This document shows positions 53,274 to 61,865 of a DNA stretch of 64,000 nt, one piece after another. The notes beneath the pieces are model-generated. The model saw nothing but the letters and a program-made list of their open reading frames with translations. It searched no databases and was not told the origin of the DNA. Source of the DNA: Pseudolabrys sp. FHR47 (GTDB taxonomy: Bacteria > Pseudomonadota > Alphaproteobacteria > Rhizobiales > Xanthobacteraceae); NCBI RefSeq assembly GCF_005153485.1, contig NZ_CP039740.1, forward strand, positions 496,001-560,000, in the 5' to 3' direction. Positions within the stretch are counted from its first letter, which is position 1. Each line of letters begins with the position of its first letter. Made by a program: the position numbers and the translations under genes.

Positions 53274-53585
53274 ATGTGCCTTGGTCTGCCGATGACGATC
53301 GTCGAGACCGACGGCGTCTCAGCTCTATGCGAGCGACGCGGTGAGCAGCGCCGCGTCTCGATGTTGCTTCTGGGCGAGGTGCCGGTCGGGACCTCGGTGT
53401 TGGTGTTCATCGACAGCGCCGTGCGCGTGCTCGACGCCGAAGAAGCGCGCCATATCGACGATGCGCTCGACGGCCTAGCGGCTGCGCTTGAGGGCAAGAG
53501 CTTCGAGCATTTGTTCGCCGATCTGATTGATCGCGAGCCGCAGTTGCCAGAGTTTCTGCGTGCCGCAGACACACTGGAAGTTTGA
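53274..53585 (+). CDS. hupF: HypC/HupF family hydrogenase chaperone
   Basis: The 103-residue protein begins MCLGLPMTIVETDGVSALCE, with the invariant N-terminal Cys2 of HypC proteins and a longer C-terminal helix region typical of HupF. HupF stabilises HupL in the presence of O2. Its stop codon lies inside a perfect FNR-type palindrome. Confidence 0.92.
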   Translation: MCLGLPMTIVETDGVSALCERRGEQRRVSMLLLGEVPVGTSVLVFIDSAVRVLDAEEARHIDDALDGLAAALEGKSFEHLFADLIDREPQLPEFLRAADTLEV

Positions 53586-53596
53586 TTTGCATCAAA
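53581..53596. promoter_or_regulatory. Perfect FNR/FixK-type box before hupG
   Basis: TTTGAT-TTGC-ATCAAA contains the exact consensus TTGAT-N4-ATCAA with 6-bp arms. It overlaps the hupF stop and precedes a 165-bp gap before hupG. A class II position would put transcription start near 53630, where TTATTT (53623-53628) could be the -10. Confidence 0.8.
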
Positions 53597-53750
53597 GCGG
53601 AAAGTTAATTTCCGGCAGATCGTTATTTAAGGTTGGCGCTGGTCAGAAAGCATCCACATTAGAACTACTTAGCTTCCAAGCTGCATCTTGTCAGTGCTGG
53701 CATAGGCCTTGCTGACCTGAGCGGGATCATAAGAAACGCACGGGTGGAAA

Positions 53751-54170
53751 ATGCCCACAGGTCTCATCGCGCAAGTGGCGGCACGGCATGGCCTGCCCGC
53801 CGTCGATGTGGCGTCGGTCGATCGCTTTCTGACGGCGCCGGGCGAAGCTGAAACTGCAATTCTGTTCTTCACGGGCGATCCGGTGCGCTGGCCGGAAGCC
53901 AATGACGTCATGGTGGTGCTGCCGCAACTGGTGGAGGCCTTCGCCGGCCAGCTGCGACCGGCCATCGTCACGCGCGAAGCCGAAGCCAAGCTGATGCAAC
54001 GCTTCGGCGTCAACGTGCTGCCGAGCCTCGCGCTGGTGCGCCATGGCCGCAAGATCGGCGTCGTCCCCAAGATCCAGAACTGGTCGACGTATGTCGAGCG
54101 TATCGGGCGCATGATCGACTCCGCACCGACGGATGCCGAGCACTGCGCAGCAACGGGAGAGACGGCATGA
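53751..54170 (+). CDS. hupG: HyaE-type thioredoxin-fold hydrogenase chaperone
   Basis: The 139-residue protein is HyaE/HupG-like: [20 protein letters not shown], then [19 protein letters not shown] in a thioredoxin fold with no CxxC. Such proteins help handle the Tat-bearing small subunit. SD-like GGTGGA precedes ATG 53751. It is the first gene after the FNR-type box, and the next gene overlaps by 4 bp. Confidence 0.9.
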   Translation: MPTGLIAQVAARHGLPAVDVASVDRFLTAPGEAETAILFFTGDPVRWPEANDVMVVLPQLVEAFAGQLRPAIVTREAEAKLMQRFGVNVLPSLALVRHGRKIGVVPKIQNWSTYVERIGRMIDSAPTDAEHCAATGETA

Positions 54171-55027
54171 GAGTCGGGTTTTGGAGCGAGGCGGAAGAAG
54201 AGGAGATGCAGGCCACAATCCTGCCCGTCGGTCATGAAGGCGGGGAGGGCCGGCGTGGCGTCACCGCGGCCGGCGCCATCGCGGCGCTGGCGAGCGCCGA
54301 CAGCGCGGAACTGGCCCGGCAATGTCCGGCCGCGGCGGCCTTGTTGCCGCAGCTTGCCGCCGCGCTGAGCACGCAACGTGCCGCCGCGCCGTCGCGCGCC
54401 TTTACGCTTCAAGACCTCAACGACGCGGAGCGCCAGCTCATCGCGGACGTGCTCGGCGAAGGCGAGGTGAGCGGGCTCGTTGCGCTACCGGATGGCCGCG
54501 TCGCCCAGATCCAGGAATCGGTGCTGGCCGGACTATGGCGCGTTCGTGTCGAGGGCGAGGTCGACGCCCGCGACTATGTCGAGATCGGCGCGGTGCCCGA
54601 GATCGTCCTGCGCGCGGCGCTCGATTTCACCGCGCCCGCAGTCGCGCTCGGCGATGCCCCGGCCGATGCCATGAACGTCATGCCCGTGCTCGCCGAAATT
54701 CGCGAGCGCATGGCGGCGCATCGCCCCGGCGCGCGCAGTCACGTCATCAACTTCACGCTGCTGCCGATGAACGAGGCCGACATGGCGCACCTGCAGCAGT
54801 CTTTGGGAAACGGCCCGATCCAATTGTTCTCGCGCGGCTATGGTACCTGCCGCGTGCTGGCGACTGGCGCGCGCCACGTCTGGTCGGTGCAGTTCACCAA
54901 CGCCATGGACACGGTCATCCTCGACACGCTCGAAATCGGCGACGTGCCGGAAGTGGCGCGGGCGGCGGACGAGGATTTCGAGGATTCGGCCGAACGGCTC
55001 ACCGAGATCATCGAGGCGTATTTCTAG
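54167..55027 (+). CDS. hupH: HyaF/HupH-type hydrogenase accessory protein
   Basis: The 286-residue protein has the HupH pattern: [33 protein letters not shown], and late [20 protein letters not shown] and [20 protein letters not shown]. It is needed for maturation of the small subunit in R. leguminosarum under air. It starts with ATGA overlapping hupG and is followed by a REP-like palindrome before hupI. Confidence 0.9.
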   Translation: MRVGFWSEAEEEEMQATILPVGHEGGEGRRGVTAAGAIAALASADSAELARQCPAAAALLPQLAAALSTQRAAAPSRAFTLQDLNDAERQLIADVLGEGEVSGLVALPDGRVAQIQESVLAGLWRVRVEGEVDARDYVEIGAVPEIVLRAALDFTAPAVALGDAPADAMNVMPVLAEIRERMAAHRPGARSHVINFTLLPMNEADMAHLQQSLGNGPIQLFSRGYGTCRVLATGARHVWSVQFTNAMDTVILDTLEIGDVPEVARAADEDFEDSAERLTEIIEAYF

Positions 55028-55074
55028 CGCATGATCCCGAAAAGTGGGAACCGGTTTTCGGACAAGATCATGCG
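55027..55074. repeat. GCGCATGATC palindromic element inside the hup cluster
   Basis: GCGCATGATC (55027-55036) and GATCATGCGC (55065-55074) are exact complements; inner CCGAAAA and TTTTCGG also pair. This element type recurs in Rhizobiales genomes. It begins on the last base of the hupH stop codon and separates hupH from hupI. Confidence 0.85.
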
Positions 55075-55126
55075 CCGCCAATAACAAGGCAAGCCGAATG
55101 ATTCAATTGGTCTGGATTAGACTCTG

Positions 55127-55339
55127 ATGAGCGCCTTCGAGAATTTCGGCAAACGTGGCGTCGCGCCGGAAGCGCGGATGGAGTGCGGCATCTGCTGGCA
55201 TGTCTACGACCCGAAAAAAGGCGATCCGGTCTGGCAGATCGCGCCGGGTACGCCGTTCGCGGCGCTGCCGGAGGATTGGACATGCCCGAACTGCGATGCG
55301 TCGCAGACGAAGTTCATGAGGCTCGAGGATGCGAGCTGA
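55127..55339 (+). CDS. hupI: Rubredoxin-type protein
   Basis: The 70-residue protein has one iron site made by two CxxC pairs: MECGICWHVYDPKKGD and DWTCPNCDASQTKFM. Length and spacing match HupI rubredoxins needed for hydrogenase maturation. ATG 55127 leaves a short basic N-terminal lead. Its end overlaps hupJ by 11 bp. Confidence 0.92.
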   Translation: MSAFENFGKRGVAPEARMECGICWHVYDPKKGDPVWQIAPGTPFAALPEDWTCPNCDASQTKFMRLEDAS

Positions 55340-55862
55340 AGCCGATCAAGGCGATGCCGCCGCGCGGGCGCTCGGGGAGCGGCTCGTGGCGCTCTATCGC
55401 GTCGTCGGCGCGCGCCACATGAGCGATCTGCCGGTCTACAACGCTGCCCTCGATGTCGAGGCGATCGGCTTCCACGCCTACGAAGGCCATGCGCTGGGCA
55501 TCGTTGTGACGCCGTGGTTCATGAATATCGTGCGGGCGTCGCTCGACGGCGGGCACGACAATGATAGTCCCGCACCAGGAGCCACCGTGCGCCGCGTGCT
55601 GCCGGCCGGTTCTTTCGACTTCACCGTCGGTTCGCTCGACGGTTTCGGCCGTATCGAAAGCTGTTCGCTGTTCTCGCCGATGTTCGACTTCGCCGATCCG
55701 GCATCGGCGCGCGCCACGGCGGAGGCGGCGCTGGCCGCCATTCGCGACGCGCAGTTCGAGCAAATAGATGCTGATTCAATGCCGGCGCCGCGCCGGCCCG
55801 CGAACCGTCCCATCGACCGCCGCAGCTTGCTGCGCGGCGAGTTCAGGGAGCCGCGGCCATGA
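55329..55862 (+). CDS. hupJ: HybE-type hydrogenase chaperone
   Basis: The 177-residue protein shows HybE features: LVALYRVVGARHMSDLPVYN, VEAIGFHAYEGHALGIVVTP and WFMNIVRAS, and SFDFTVGSLDGFGRIESCSL with FSPMFDFADP. The chaperone proofreads the small subunit before Tat export. It overlaps both hupI (11 bp) and hupK (4 bp). Confidence 0.9.
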   Translation: MRAEADQGDAAARALGERLVALYRVVGARHMSDLPVYNAALDVEAIGFHAYEGHALGIVVTPWFMNIVRASLDGGHDNDSPAPGATVRRVLPAGSFDFTVGSLDGFGRIESCSLFSPMFDFADPASARATAEAALAAIRDAQFEQIDADSMPAPRRPANRPIDRRSLLRGEFREPRP

Positions 55863-56977
55863 ATGCCGCCATGCGCCCGGATCTGATCGACGTGAGCATC
55901 GCCCTGAGCGGGGGGCAGGTGGCCGAGGTCGAGATCGGGGCGCGTCGGCCGGTTGGATTCGGACGACTCGCGCGTGGGCGCACCGGCGAAGAGGCGGTGG
56001 CGTTATTGCCGCGGCTGTTCGTGCTTTGCGCTGCGGCGCAAAGCGTCGCCGGCGTCATGGCCATCGAGGCTGCGCGTGGCACGAGCGGCAACGACGCGAG
56101 CATGCGGCAGCGGGCGGTGGCCGTGGTCGCGGAGCGCACGACCGAACTGCTGCGCGGCACGCTGGTCGCCTTGGCGGGCGATTACTTCGACCGCTTCGCG
56201 CCTTCGCTGCGCGATGTCTTTGCGTCGGCGCGCACCATCGGCGCGCGTTCCGCACCGGGCGCGGCCGACATTGAAGCGCTCGACGGCGCGCTCGACGCGG
56301 CCGGCCTGCCCGCGGGATGCTTCGCCGATATCGAGGCGTTCGAGGATTGGATCGGTGGTCCCTCGCCGCTGGCGGAGCTGTTGCGTCCGTTGATGTGGCG
56401 CGGTGCCGCCTTAGGCCTCATGCTCGATCCGCTCGACGCGGATGCCGACGGTGTCGTCGGCGAATGTCTGCGTGCCGAAGGGGCTGCGTTCGCGGCCCGG
56501 CCGGGCCTCGACGGACGCGCGCCGGAGACCGGCGCGCTCGCGCGCAATGCCGGCCATCCGCTGCTGGCGGCGCTCGACGGCGCAGACGGCGCCGCCATTC
56601 GCCTTCTGGCCCGGTTGATCGAAGTTCGCGATGCGCCGGATTTGTTGCGCCGTCTGCTGGATGACGATCCGCAAACCAGTGCGAGCGTCGTTCGGGCCTA
56701 TCGGCTCGACGACCGGCTCGGGCTTGCCGCTGTCGAATGCGCGCGGGGTCGGCTGCATCATCTGGTAGCGCTCGACGCCGCCGGCCGAGTGGACCGGTTG
56801 GAGATCCTGGCGCCGACCGAATGGAATTTTCACGCCGAGGGGCCGTTGGCGCGTGCGCTGCGCGGCGCCGCGCTCGACGCCGGTGACGCCGCGCGCGGTC
56901 GCGTCGAGCGTCTCGTCGCCGCCTTCGATCCGTGCGTCGCCTATCGCGTCCGTATCGCGGAGGCCGGCCATGCATGA
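55859..56977 (+). CDS. hupK: HupK, degenerate large-subunit homologue
   Basis: The 372-residue protein aligns with the large subunit but lacks a full site. LPRLFVLCAAAQSVAG matches HupV's PRICGICSVSQSMA with one of two cysteines, and AAFDPCVAYRV matches SFDPCMVCTAH with one cysteine only. LEILAPTEWNFHAEG mirrors the IIAPTTWNF strand. It is probably a scaffold for cofactor handover. It overlaps hypA by 8 bp. Confidence 0.9.
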   Translation: MNAAMRPDLIDVSIALSGGQVAEVEIGARRPVGFGRLARGRTGEEAVALLPRLFVLCAAAQSVAGVMAIEAARGTSGNDASMRQRAVAVVAERTTELLRGTLVALAGDYFDRFAPSLRDVFASARTIGARSAPGAADIEALDGALDAAGLPAGCFADIEAFEDWIGGPSPLAELLRPLMWRGAALGLMLDPLDADADGVVGECLRAEGAAFAARPGLDGRAPETGALARNAGHPLLAALDGADGAAIRLLARLIEVRDAPDLLRRLLDDDPQTSASVVRAYRLDDRLGLAAVECARGRLHHLVALDAAGRVDRLEILAPTEWNFHAEGPLARALRGAALDAGDAARGRVERLVAAFDPCVAYRVRIAEAGHA

Positions 56978-57311
56978 GATGGCGCTTTGCGAGGGCGTGA
57001 TCGAGATCGTCGAGGAAGAAGCCAAGCGGCAGAAATTTTCGCGCGTGCGCGCCGTATGCCTGGAGATCGGCGCGCTCAGCCATGTCGAGCCGGAGGCCAT
57101 GCGCTTCTGCTTCGATGCGGTAAGCCGCGGCACCATCGCCGAACAGGCGCGCTTCGAGGTGGTCGGCGTTCCGGGAGCGGCCTGGTGCATGCCGTGCGGC
57201 AAGACGGTGGCGGTGACGCAGCGGTTCGATCCCTGTCCGCATTGCGGCAGCTATCAGTTGCAGGTGACGGCCGGCGACGGCCTGCGTGTCAAGGAATTGG
57301 AGGTGGAGTGA
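56970..57311 (+). CDS. hypA: Hydrogenase nickel incorporation protein HypA
   Basis: The 113-residue protein starts [20 protein letters not shown], with Ni-binding His2, and has a zinc site of two CxxC pairs (WCMPCGKT and DPCPHCGS). It delivers Ni with HypB. It begins within the hupK end and shares one base with hypB. Confidence 0.95.
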   Translation: MHEMALCEGVIEIVEEEAKRQKFSRVRAVCLEIGALSHVEPEAMRFCFDAVSRGTIAEQARFEVVGVPGAAWCMPCGKTVAVTQRFDPCPHCGSYQLQVTAGDGLRVKELEVE

Positions 57312-58201
57312 TGTGCACGGTTTGCGGTTGCGCGGATGCGCATGATCATGCGGGCGGACATGACCATGATCACAAGCATGACCATCAGCATCACCATCAC
57401 CACGCGCACGGTCACGATGATCATCATCACCATCATGGCCACGACCACGACCATCATCACAGCCACGGCACGCATGATTACGGCGCCGGGCTGGCCGGCG
57501 TGCACGTGCCGGGCATGAGCCAGGAGCGCATCGTGCAGGTCGAGCGCGACATTCTGGCCAAGAACGACGGCCATGCCGCCGCCAACCGCGCCCGGCTGGC
57601 CGCCGCCGGTGTGTTCGCGCTCAATTTCGTCTCCAGCCCGGGGTCGGGCAAGACCTCGCTCCTGGTGCGCACCATCAGCGACCTCAAGGACAAATTCCCG
57701 ATCGCCGTCATCGAAGGCGACCAGCAGACAGCTAACGACGCCGAGCGCATCCGCGCCACCGGCGCGCCGGCGATCCAGGTCAACACCGGCAAGGGCTGTC
57801 ATCTCGACGCTCACATGGTCGGCCATGCGCTCGACGCGCTGCCGCTTGAACCGGGCGGCCTCATGTTCATCGAGAACGTCGGCAACCTCGTTTGTCCCGC
57901 TGCTTTCGATCTCGGCGAGGCGCATAAGGTGGTGGTGCTGTCGGTGACCGAGGGCGAGGACAAGCCGCTCAAATATCCCGACATGTTCGCCGCCGCCGAC
58001 CTGATGTTGATCAATAAGGTCGATCTGCTGCCGCATCTCGACTTCGATCTTGCCCGCACCATCGAATATGCGCGGCGGATCAATCCGCGCATCGAGGTGC
58101 TGCTGGTTTCGGCGCGCAGCGGCGAAGGCCTGCCGGCGTTCTATGCCTGGATCGCCAAGCGGGCGGATGCGGCACGCAGTGCCGCCAAGGCGGCCGAGTA
58201 A
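57311..58201 (+). CDS. hypB: Hydrogenase nickel GTPase HypB with histidine-rich tail
   Basis: The 296-residue GTPase starts [11 protein letters not shown], the high-affinity Ni motif. Residues 11-55 contain 26 histidines, a nickel-storage segment. The G domain follows: [20 protein letters not shown] (P-loop), [38 protein letters not shown], and [11 protein letters not shown]. It hydrolyses GTP during Ni transfer. Start overlaps hypA by one base (TGATG). Confidence 0.97.
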   Translation: MCTVCGCADAHDHAGGHDHDHKHDHQHHHHHAHGHDDHHHHHGHDHDHHHSHGTHDYGAGLAGVHVPGMSQERIVQVERDILAKNDGHAAANRARLAAAGVFALNFVSSPGSGKTSLLVRTISDLKDKFPIAVIEGDQQTANDAERIRATGAPAIQVNTGKGCHLDAHMVGHALDALPLEPGGLMFIENVGNLVCPAAFDLGEAHKVVVLSVTEGEDKPLKYPDMFAAADLMLINKVDLLPHLDFDLARTIEYARRINPRIEVLLVSARSGEGLPAFYAWIAKRADAARSAAKAAE

Positions 58202-58205
58202 ACCG

Positions 58206-60488
58206 ATGCAGTCCGCTCTCGCCGACAGTGACCCTCGGACGCGCCGGTTGCGCGTACGGGTGCGCGGCTCGGTGCAGGGCGTCGGTTTCCGCCCGTTCGT
58301 CTATGGCTTGGCACAGCGTTATGCGCTCGACGGCTTCGTCGCCAACGATGCCGAAGGCGTACTGATCGAGGTCGAGGGTGCGCAGGTGCCGCAATTCCTC
58401 GACGCGCTTGGCAGCGAGACGCCGCCGCTGGCGCGGGTCGATGCGATCGAAACCGAAGCGGCGCACGCGACCGGCGAACGCGGTTTCGCCATCGGCGCCA
58501 GCCGCGAGGGCCGGGTCACCACCCGTATCGCCGCCGACGCGGCGACCTGCGACAACTGCCTCGACGAATTGTTCAACCCGGCGAGCCGCTTCCACCTTTA
58601 TCCGTTCGTCAACTGCACCCATTGCGGGCCGCGTTACACCATCACCCGCCGCTTGCCGTATGATCGGCGGCAGACGTCGATGGCGGGCTTCGCGCTGTGC
58701 GCGGATTGCGCGCGCGACTATGCCGACCCGGACGATCGCCGTTTCCACGCGGAGCCGATCGCCTGTCCGCACTGTGGGCCAAAGCTCAGTCATCCGGTCG
58801 AGCACGTCGTTGCCGCGCTCCGCGACGGCGAGATCGTCGCACTGAAGAGCCTCGGCGGCTTTCATCTGCTTTGCGACGCTCGCAACGAGTCAGCCGTCGC
58901 GGCTTTGCGTCAACGCAAGGGCCGTGACGCCAAGCCGTTTGCGGTGATGGTGGCGTCGGAGGCCTCGCTCGACCTCGTCGCGGACGCGACGCCTGCCGAG
59001 CGCACCTTGCTGGCGACCGTCGAGCGCCCGATCGTGCTGGTCGACAGCCGCCGCGCGCTGGCGCCGTCCGTCGCGCCCAACTTGTCTCGTATCGGCGTGA
59101 TGCTGCCTTACACGCCGCTGCATCACCTTGTGTTCCATGCCGCCGCTGGCGGCCCGCCTGGACGCGACTGGCAGCAACAACCGGTCGATCTCGTCCTGGT
59201 TGCCACCAGCGCCAATCCCGGCGGCGAGCCGCTGGTGATCGACGACGACGACGCGCATCGCCGGCTTGCCGGCATTGCCGACCTGATCGTGACCCATGAC
59301 CGGCCGATCGCGGTGCGCGTGGACGATTCGGTGACGATGCTGGTCGACGGTGCGCCTGCTTTCGTGCGGCGCGCGCGCGGCCAAGCCCCGCGGCCGGTTC
59401 AACTGGTGCGCTCGGTGCCGTCGGTGCTCGCGGTCGGCGGCCTGCTCAAGAACACGGTGACGGTGACGCGCGGCCGCGAGGCCTATGTGTCCCAGCATAT
59501 CGGCGATCTCGACACCGCCGAGGGCATCCGCTTCTTCGAGCAGACGATCTCGCACCTCCTGTCGCTCCTCGACGTGCAGCCGGTCGCCATCGCGCACGAC
59601 CTGCATCCGGACTTTGCCTCGACTCGCTTTGCGCAAGCTTTCGGCCGGCCGACGATTCCGGTGCAGCATCACCATGCCCATGTCGCGGCTATCGCCGCCG
59701 AGCATGGGATCGAGGCGCCGGTGCTCGGCCTGGTGCTCGACGGCTTCGGGCGCGGCAGCGATGGCGGCGCTTGGGGCGGTGAATTGCTGCTGACCGATGG
59801 CGCGCGCTTTACCCGCCTCGGCCATCTCGCGCCGATGGCCATGCCCGGCGGCGACTTGGCGGCGCGCGAGCCATGGCGGATGGCATCCGCCGTCCTGCAT
59901 GGCCTCGGCCGTGGCGACGAGATCGCGACGCGCTTTACCGGCAAGTCGCTCGCGCCACATCTTGCAGCGATGTTAGCCGCCGGCGGCGTACCGGCGACGA
60001 CCAGCGCCGGCCGGCTGTTCGATGCGGCTGCCGGTCTTCTCGGTATTTGCGATGCGCAGGCTTACGAAGGCCAGGCGGGGATGCAGCTCGAGGCGCTGGT
60101 CAGGCAGCCGCGCACGCTGCAGCAGGGCTGGTGCATCGATAACGGCGTGCTCGATCTGGCCGTGCTGATGCGGATGCTGGCGACGCCCGGGTTCGACCGC
60201 ATGCGCGGCGCCGAGCTGTTTCACGGCACGCTCGCTGCCGCGCTCGCCGACTGGGCCGCGCAGGCCGCAGGCGCGACCGGGACTTCGACCGTCGCGCTCG
60301 GCGGTGGTTGTTTCCTCAATCGTGTGCTGACCGAAGCGACCGCTCAGGCCTTGCGTGCGCGCGGGCTGCAACCGCTCATCGCCCGCGCGCTGCCGCCGAA
60401 TGATGGTGGTCTCAGTCTCGGCCAGGCGTGGGTTGCCGCGCTGACGCTCGATGCGCCCGGTCGCGCGGCCCGGGCAGGGGAGCAATAA
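58206..60488 (+). CDS. hypF: Carbamoyltransferase HypF
   Basis: The 760-residue protein makes the CN ligand precursor from carbamoyl phosphate. Domains are in the usual order: acylphosphatase (RVRGSVQGVGFRPFVYGLAQ), zinc fingers (CDNC, CTHCGPRYT, CADC, CPHCGP), a YrdC-like domain (GEIVALKSLGGFHLLCDA), and the Kae1-like carbamoyl transfer part (VQHHHAHVAAIAAEHG, LGGGCFLNRVLTEA). It follows hypB by 4 bp. Confidence 0.97.
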   Translation: MQSALADSDPRTRRLRVRVRGSVQGVGFRPFVYGLAQRYALDGFVANDAEGVLIEVEGAQVPQFLDALGSETPPLARVDAIETEAAHATGERGFAIGASREGRVTTRIAADAATCDNCLDELFNPASRFHLYPFVNCTHCGPRYTITRRLPYDRRQTSMAGFALCADCARDYADPDDRRFHAEPIACPHCGPKLSHPVEHVVAALRDGEIVALKSLGGFHLLCDARNESAVAALRQRKGRDAKPFAVMVASEASLDLVADATPAERTLLATVERPIVLVDSRRALAPSVAPNLSRIGVMLPYTPLHHLVFHAAAGGPPGRDWQQQPVDLVLVATSANPGGEPLVIDDDDAHRRLAGIADLIVTHDRPIAVRVDDSVTMLVDGAPAFVRRARGQAPRPVQLVRSVPSVLAVGGLLKNTVTVTRGREAYVSQHIGDLDTAEGIRFFEQTISHLLSLLDVQPVAIAHDLHPDFASTRFAQAFGRPTIPVQHHHAHVAAIAAEHGIEAPVLGLVLDGFGRGSDGGAWGGELLLTDGARFTRLGHLAPMAMPGGDLAAREPWRMASAVLHGLGRGDEIATRFTGKSLAPHLAAMLAAGGVPATTSAGRLFDAAAGLLGICDAQAYEGQAGMQLEALVRQPRTLQQGWCIDNGVLDLAVLMRMLATPGFDRMRGAELFHGTLAAALADWAAQAAGATGTSTVALGGGCFLNRVLTEATAQALRARGLQPLIARALPPNDGGLSLGQAWVAALTLDAPGRAARAGEQ

Positions 60489-60489
60489 C

Positions 60490-60726
60490 ATGTGTCTGGC
60501 CATTCCAGCGGAAGTGACCGAACTGCTGCCCGACGGCATGGCGCGCGTCAGCCTCGATGGTGTCGGCAAGGTGGTCTCGGTCGCGCTGGTCGAGGATGTC
60601 GCGGTCGGCGACTACGTCGTCATCCATGTCGGCTATGCGCTGACCAAGATCGATCCCGAGGAGGCGCGCCACACCTTGGCGCTGCTCGCCGAGCTTGCCG
60701 CCGCGCCGGCGGAAGGTGTGCCATGA
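60490..60726 (+). CDS. hypC: Hydrogenase maturation chaperone HypC
   Basis: The 78-residue protein starts MCLAIPAEVTELL, with the essential Cys2, and ends with a helical region. It binds the Fe(CN)2CO intermediate with HypD and delivers it to HupL. It follows hypF by one base and overlaps hypD by 4 bp. Confidence 0.95.
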   Translation: MCLAIPAEVTELLPDGMARVSLDGVGKVVSVALVEDVAVGDYVVIHVGYALTKIDPEEARHTLALLAELAAAPAEGVP

Positions 60727-61865
60727 AATACGTCAACGAATATCGCGACGGCCGTCTGGCCCGTTCGCTGGCCGAGACGATCACGCGGATTGCCGATCCG
60801 GCGAAACACTATCATTTCATGGAGTTCTGCGGCGGCCACACCCACGCGATCTCGCGCTACGGCATTGAGGATCTGCTGCCCGCCAATGTGCGCATGATCC
60901 ACGGCCCCGGTTGCCCGGTCTGTGTACTGCCGGTCGGCCGCATCGACGCGGCAATCGCGCTGGCGGAACGGCCGGAGGTGACGCTGTGCACTTACGGCGA
61001 TCTGATGCGGGTGCCCGGCTCGCACGGCACGTCGCTGTTGCGCGCCAAGGCCGCCGGCGCCGACATCCGCATGGTCTATTCGACGCTCGACGCCATCGGT
61101 ATCGCCGAGGCCGAGCCGGAGCGGCAGGTCGTGTTCTTCGCCATCGGCTTTGAGACCACGACGCCGCCAACCGCGCTCGCCATTCGCCTTGCCGCGCAAA
61201 AGAAACTCAGCAATTTCAGTGTCTTCTGCAATCACGTGCTGACGCCCTCGGCGATCCAAAACATCCTGGAGAGCCCCGACGTGCGCAGCCTCGGCACCGT
61301 GCGCATCGACGGCTTCATCGGCCCCGCCCATGTCTCGACCGTGATCGGCACCGAGCCGTACAATTTCTTTGCCGAGGAATTCGCCAAGCCGGTCGTGGTC
61401 GCCGGCTTCGAGCCGCTCGACGTCATGCAGGCGATCCTGATGCTGATCGCGCAGGTCAATGACGGCCGTCATGAGGTCGAGAACCAATATGTGCGCGCGG
61501 TCACGCCGGGCGGTAACGCTCGGGCGAAGGCCGAGGTCGCCGAGATTTTCGAGCTGCGCAAGAGCTTTGAATGGCGCGGCCTTGGGATGGTGCCCTATAG
61601 CGGATTGCGCCTGAAGGAGGCCTATGCCGCGTTCGATGCCGAGCGCCGCTTCGGCATCGACTATGTGCCCGCCCGCGACAATCCAGCCTGCGAATGCGGC
61701 GCCATCCTGCGCGGCGTCAAGAAGCCGGTCGACTGCAAGCTGTTCGGCACGGTGTGCACGCCGGAAACGCCGATGGGCTCCTGCATGGTGTCGGCGGAGG
61801 GCGCCTGCGCCGCGCATTGGACCTATGGCCGCTTCCGCGATCATGCCCGAAGGAAAGCATCATGA
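60723..61865 (+). CDS. hypD: Hydrogenase maturation protein HypD
   Basis: The 380-residue [4Fe-4S] protein has FMEFCGGHTHAISRYGIEDL, HGPGCPVCVLPVGRID, FFAIGFETTTPPTALA, and the C-terminal cluster cysteines (CECGAILRG, CKLFGTVCTPETPMGSCMVS). It is the scaffold where Fe gains CN and CO. ATG 60723 overlaps hypC. Confidence 0.97.
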   Translation: MKYVNEYRDGRLARSLAETITRIADPAKHYHFMEFCGGHTHAISRYGIEDLLPANVRMIHGPGCPVCVLPVGRIDAAIALAERPEVTLCTYGDLMRVPGSHGTSLLRAKAAGADIRMVYSTLDAIGIAEAEPERQVVFFAIGFETTTPPTALAIRLAAQKKLSNFSVFCNHVLTPSAIQNILESPDVRSLGTVRIDGFIGPAHVSTVIGTEPYNFFAEEFAKPVVVAGFEPLDVMQAILMLIAQVNDGRHEVENQYVRAVTPGGNARAKAEVAEIFELRKSFEWRGLGMVPYSGLRLKEAYAAFDAERRFGIDYVPARDNPACECGAILRGVKKPVDCKLFGTVCTPETPMGSCMVSAEGACAAHWTYGRFRDHARRKAS

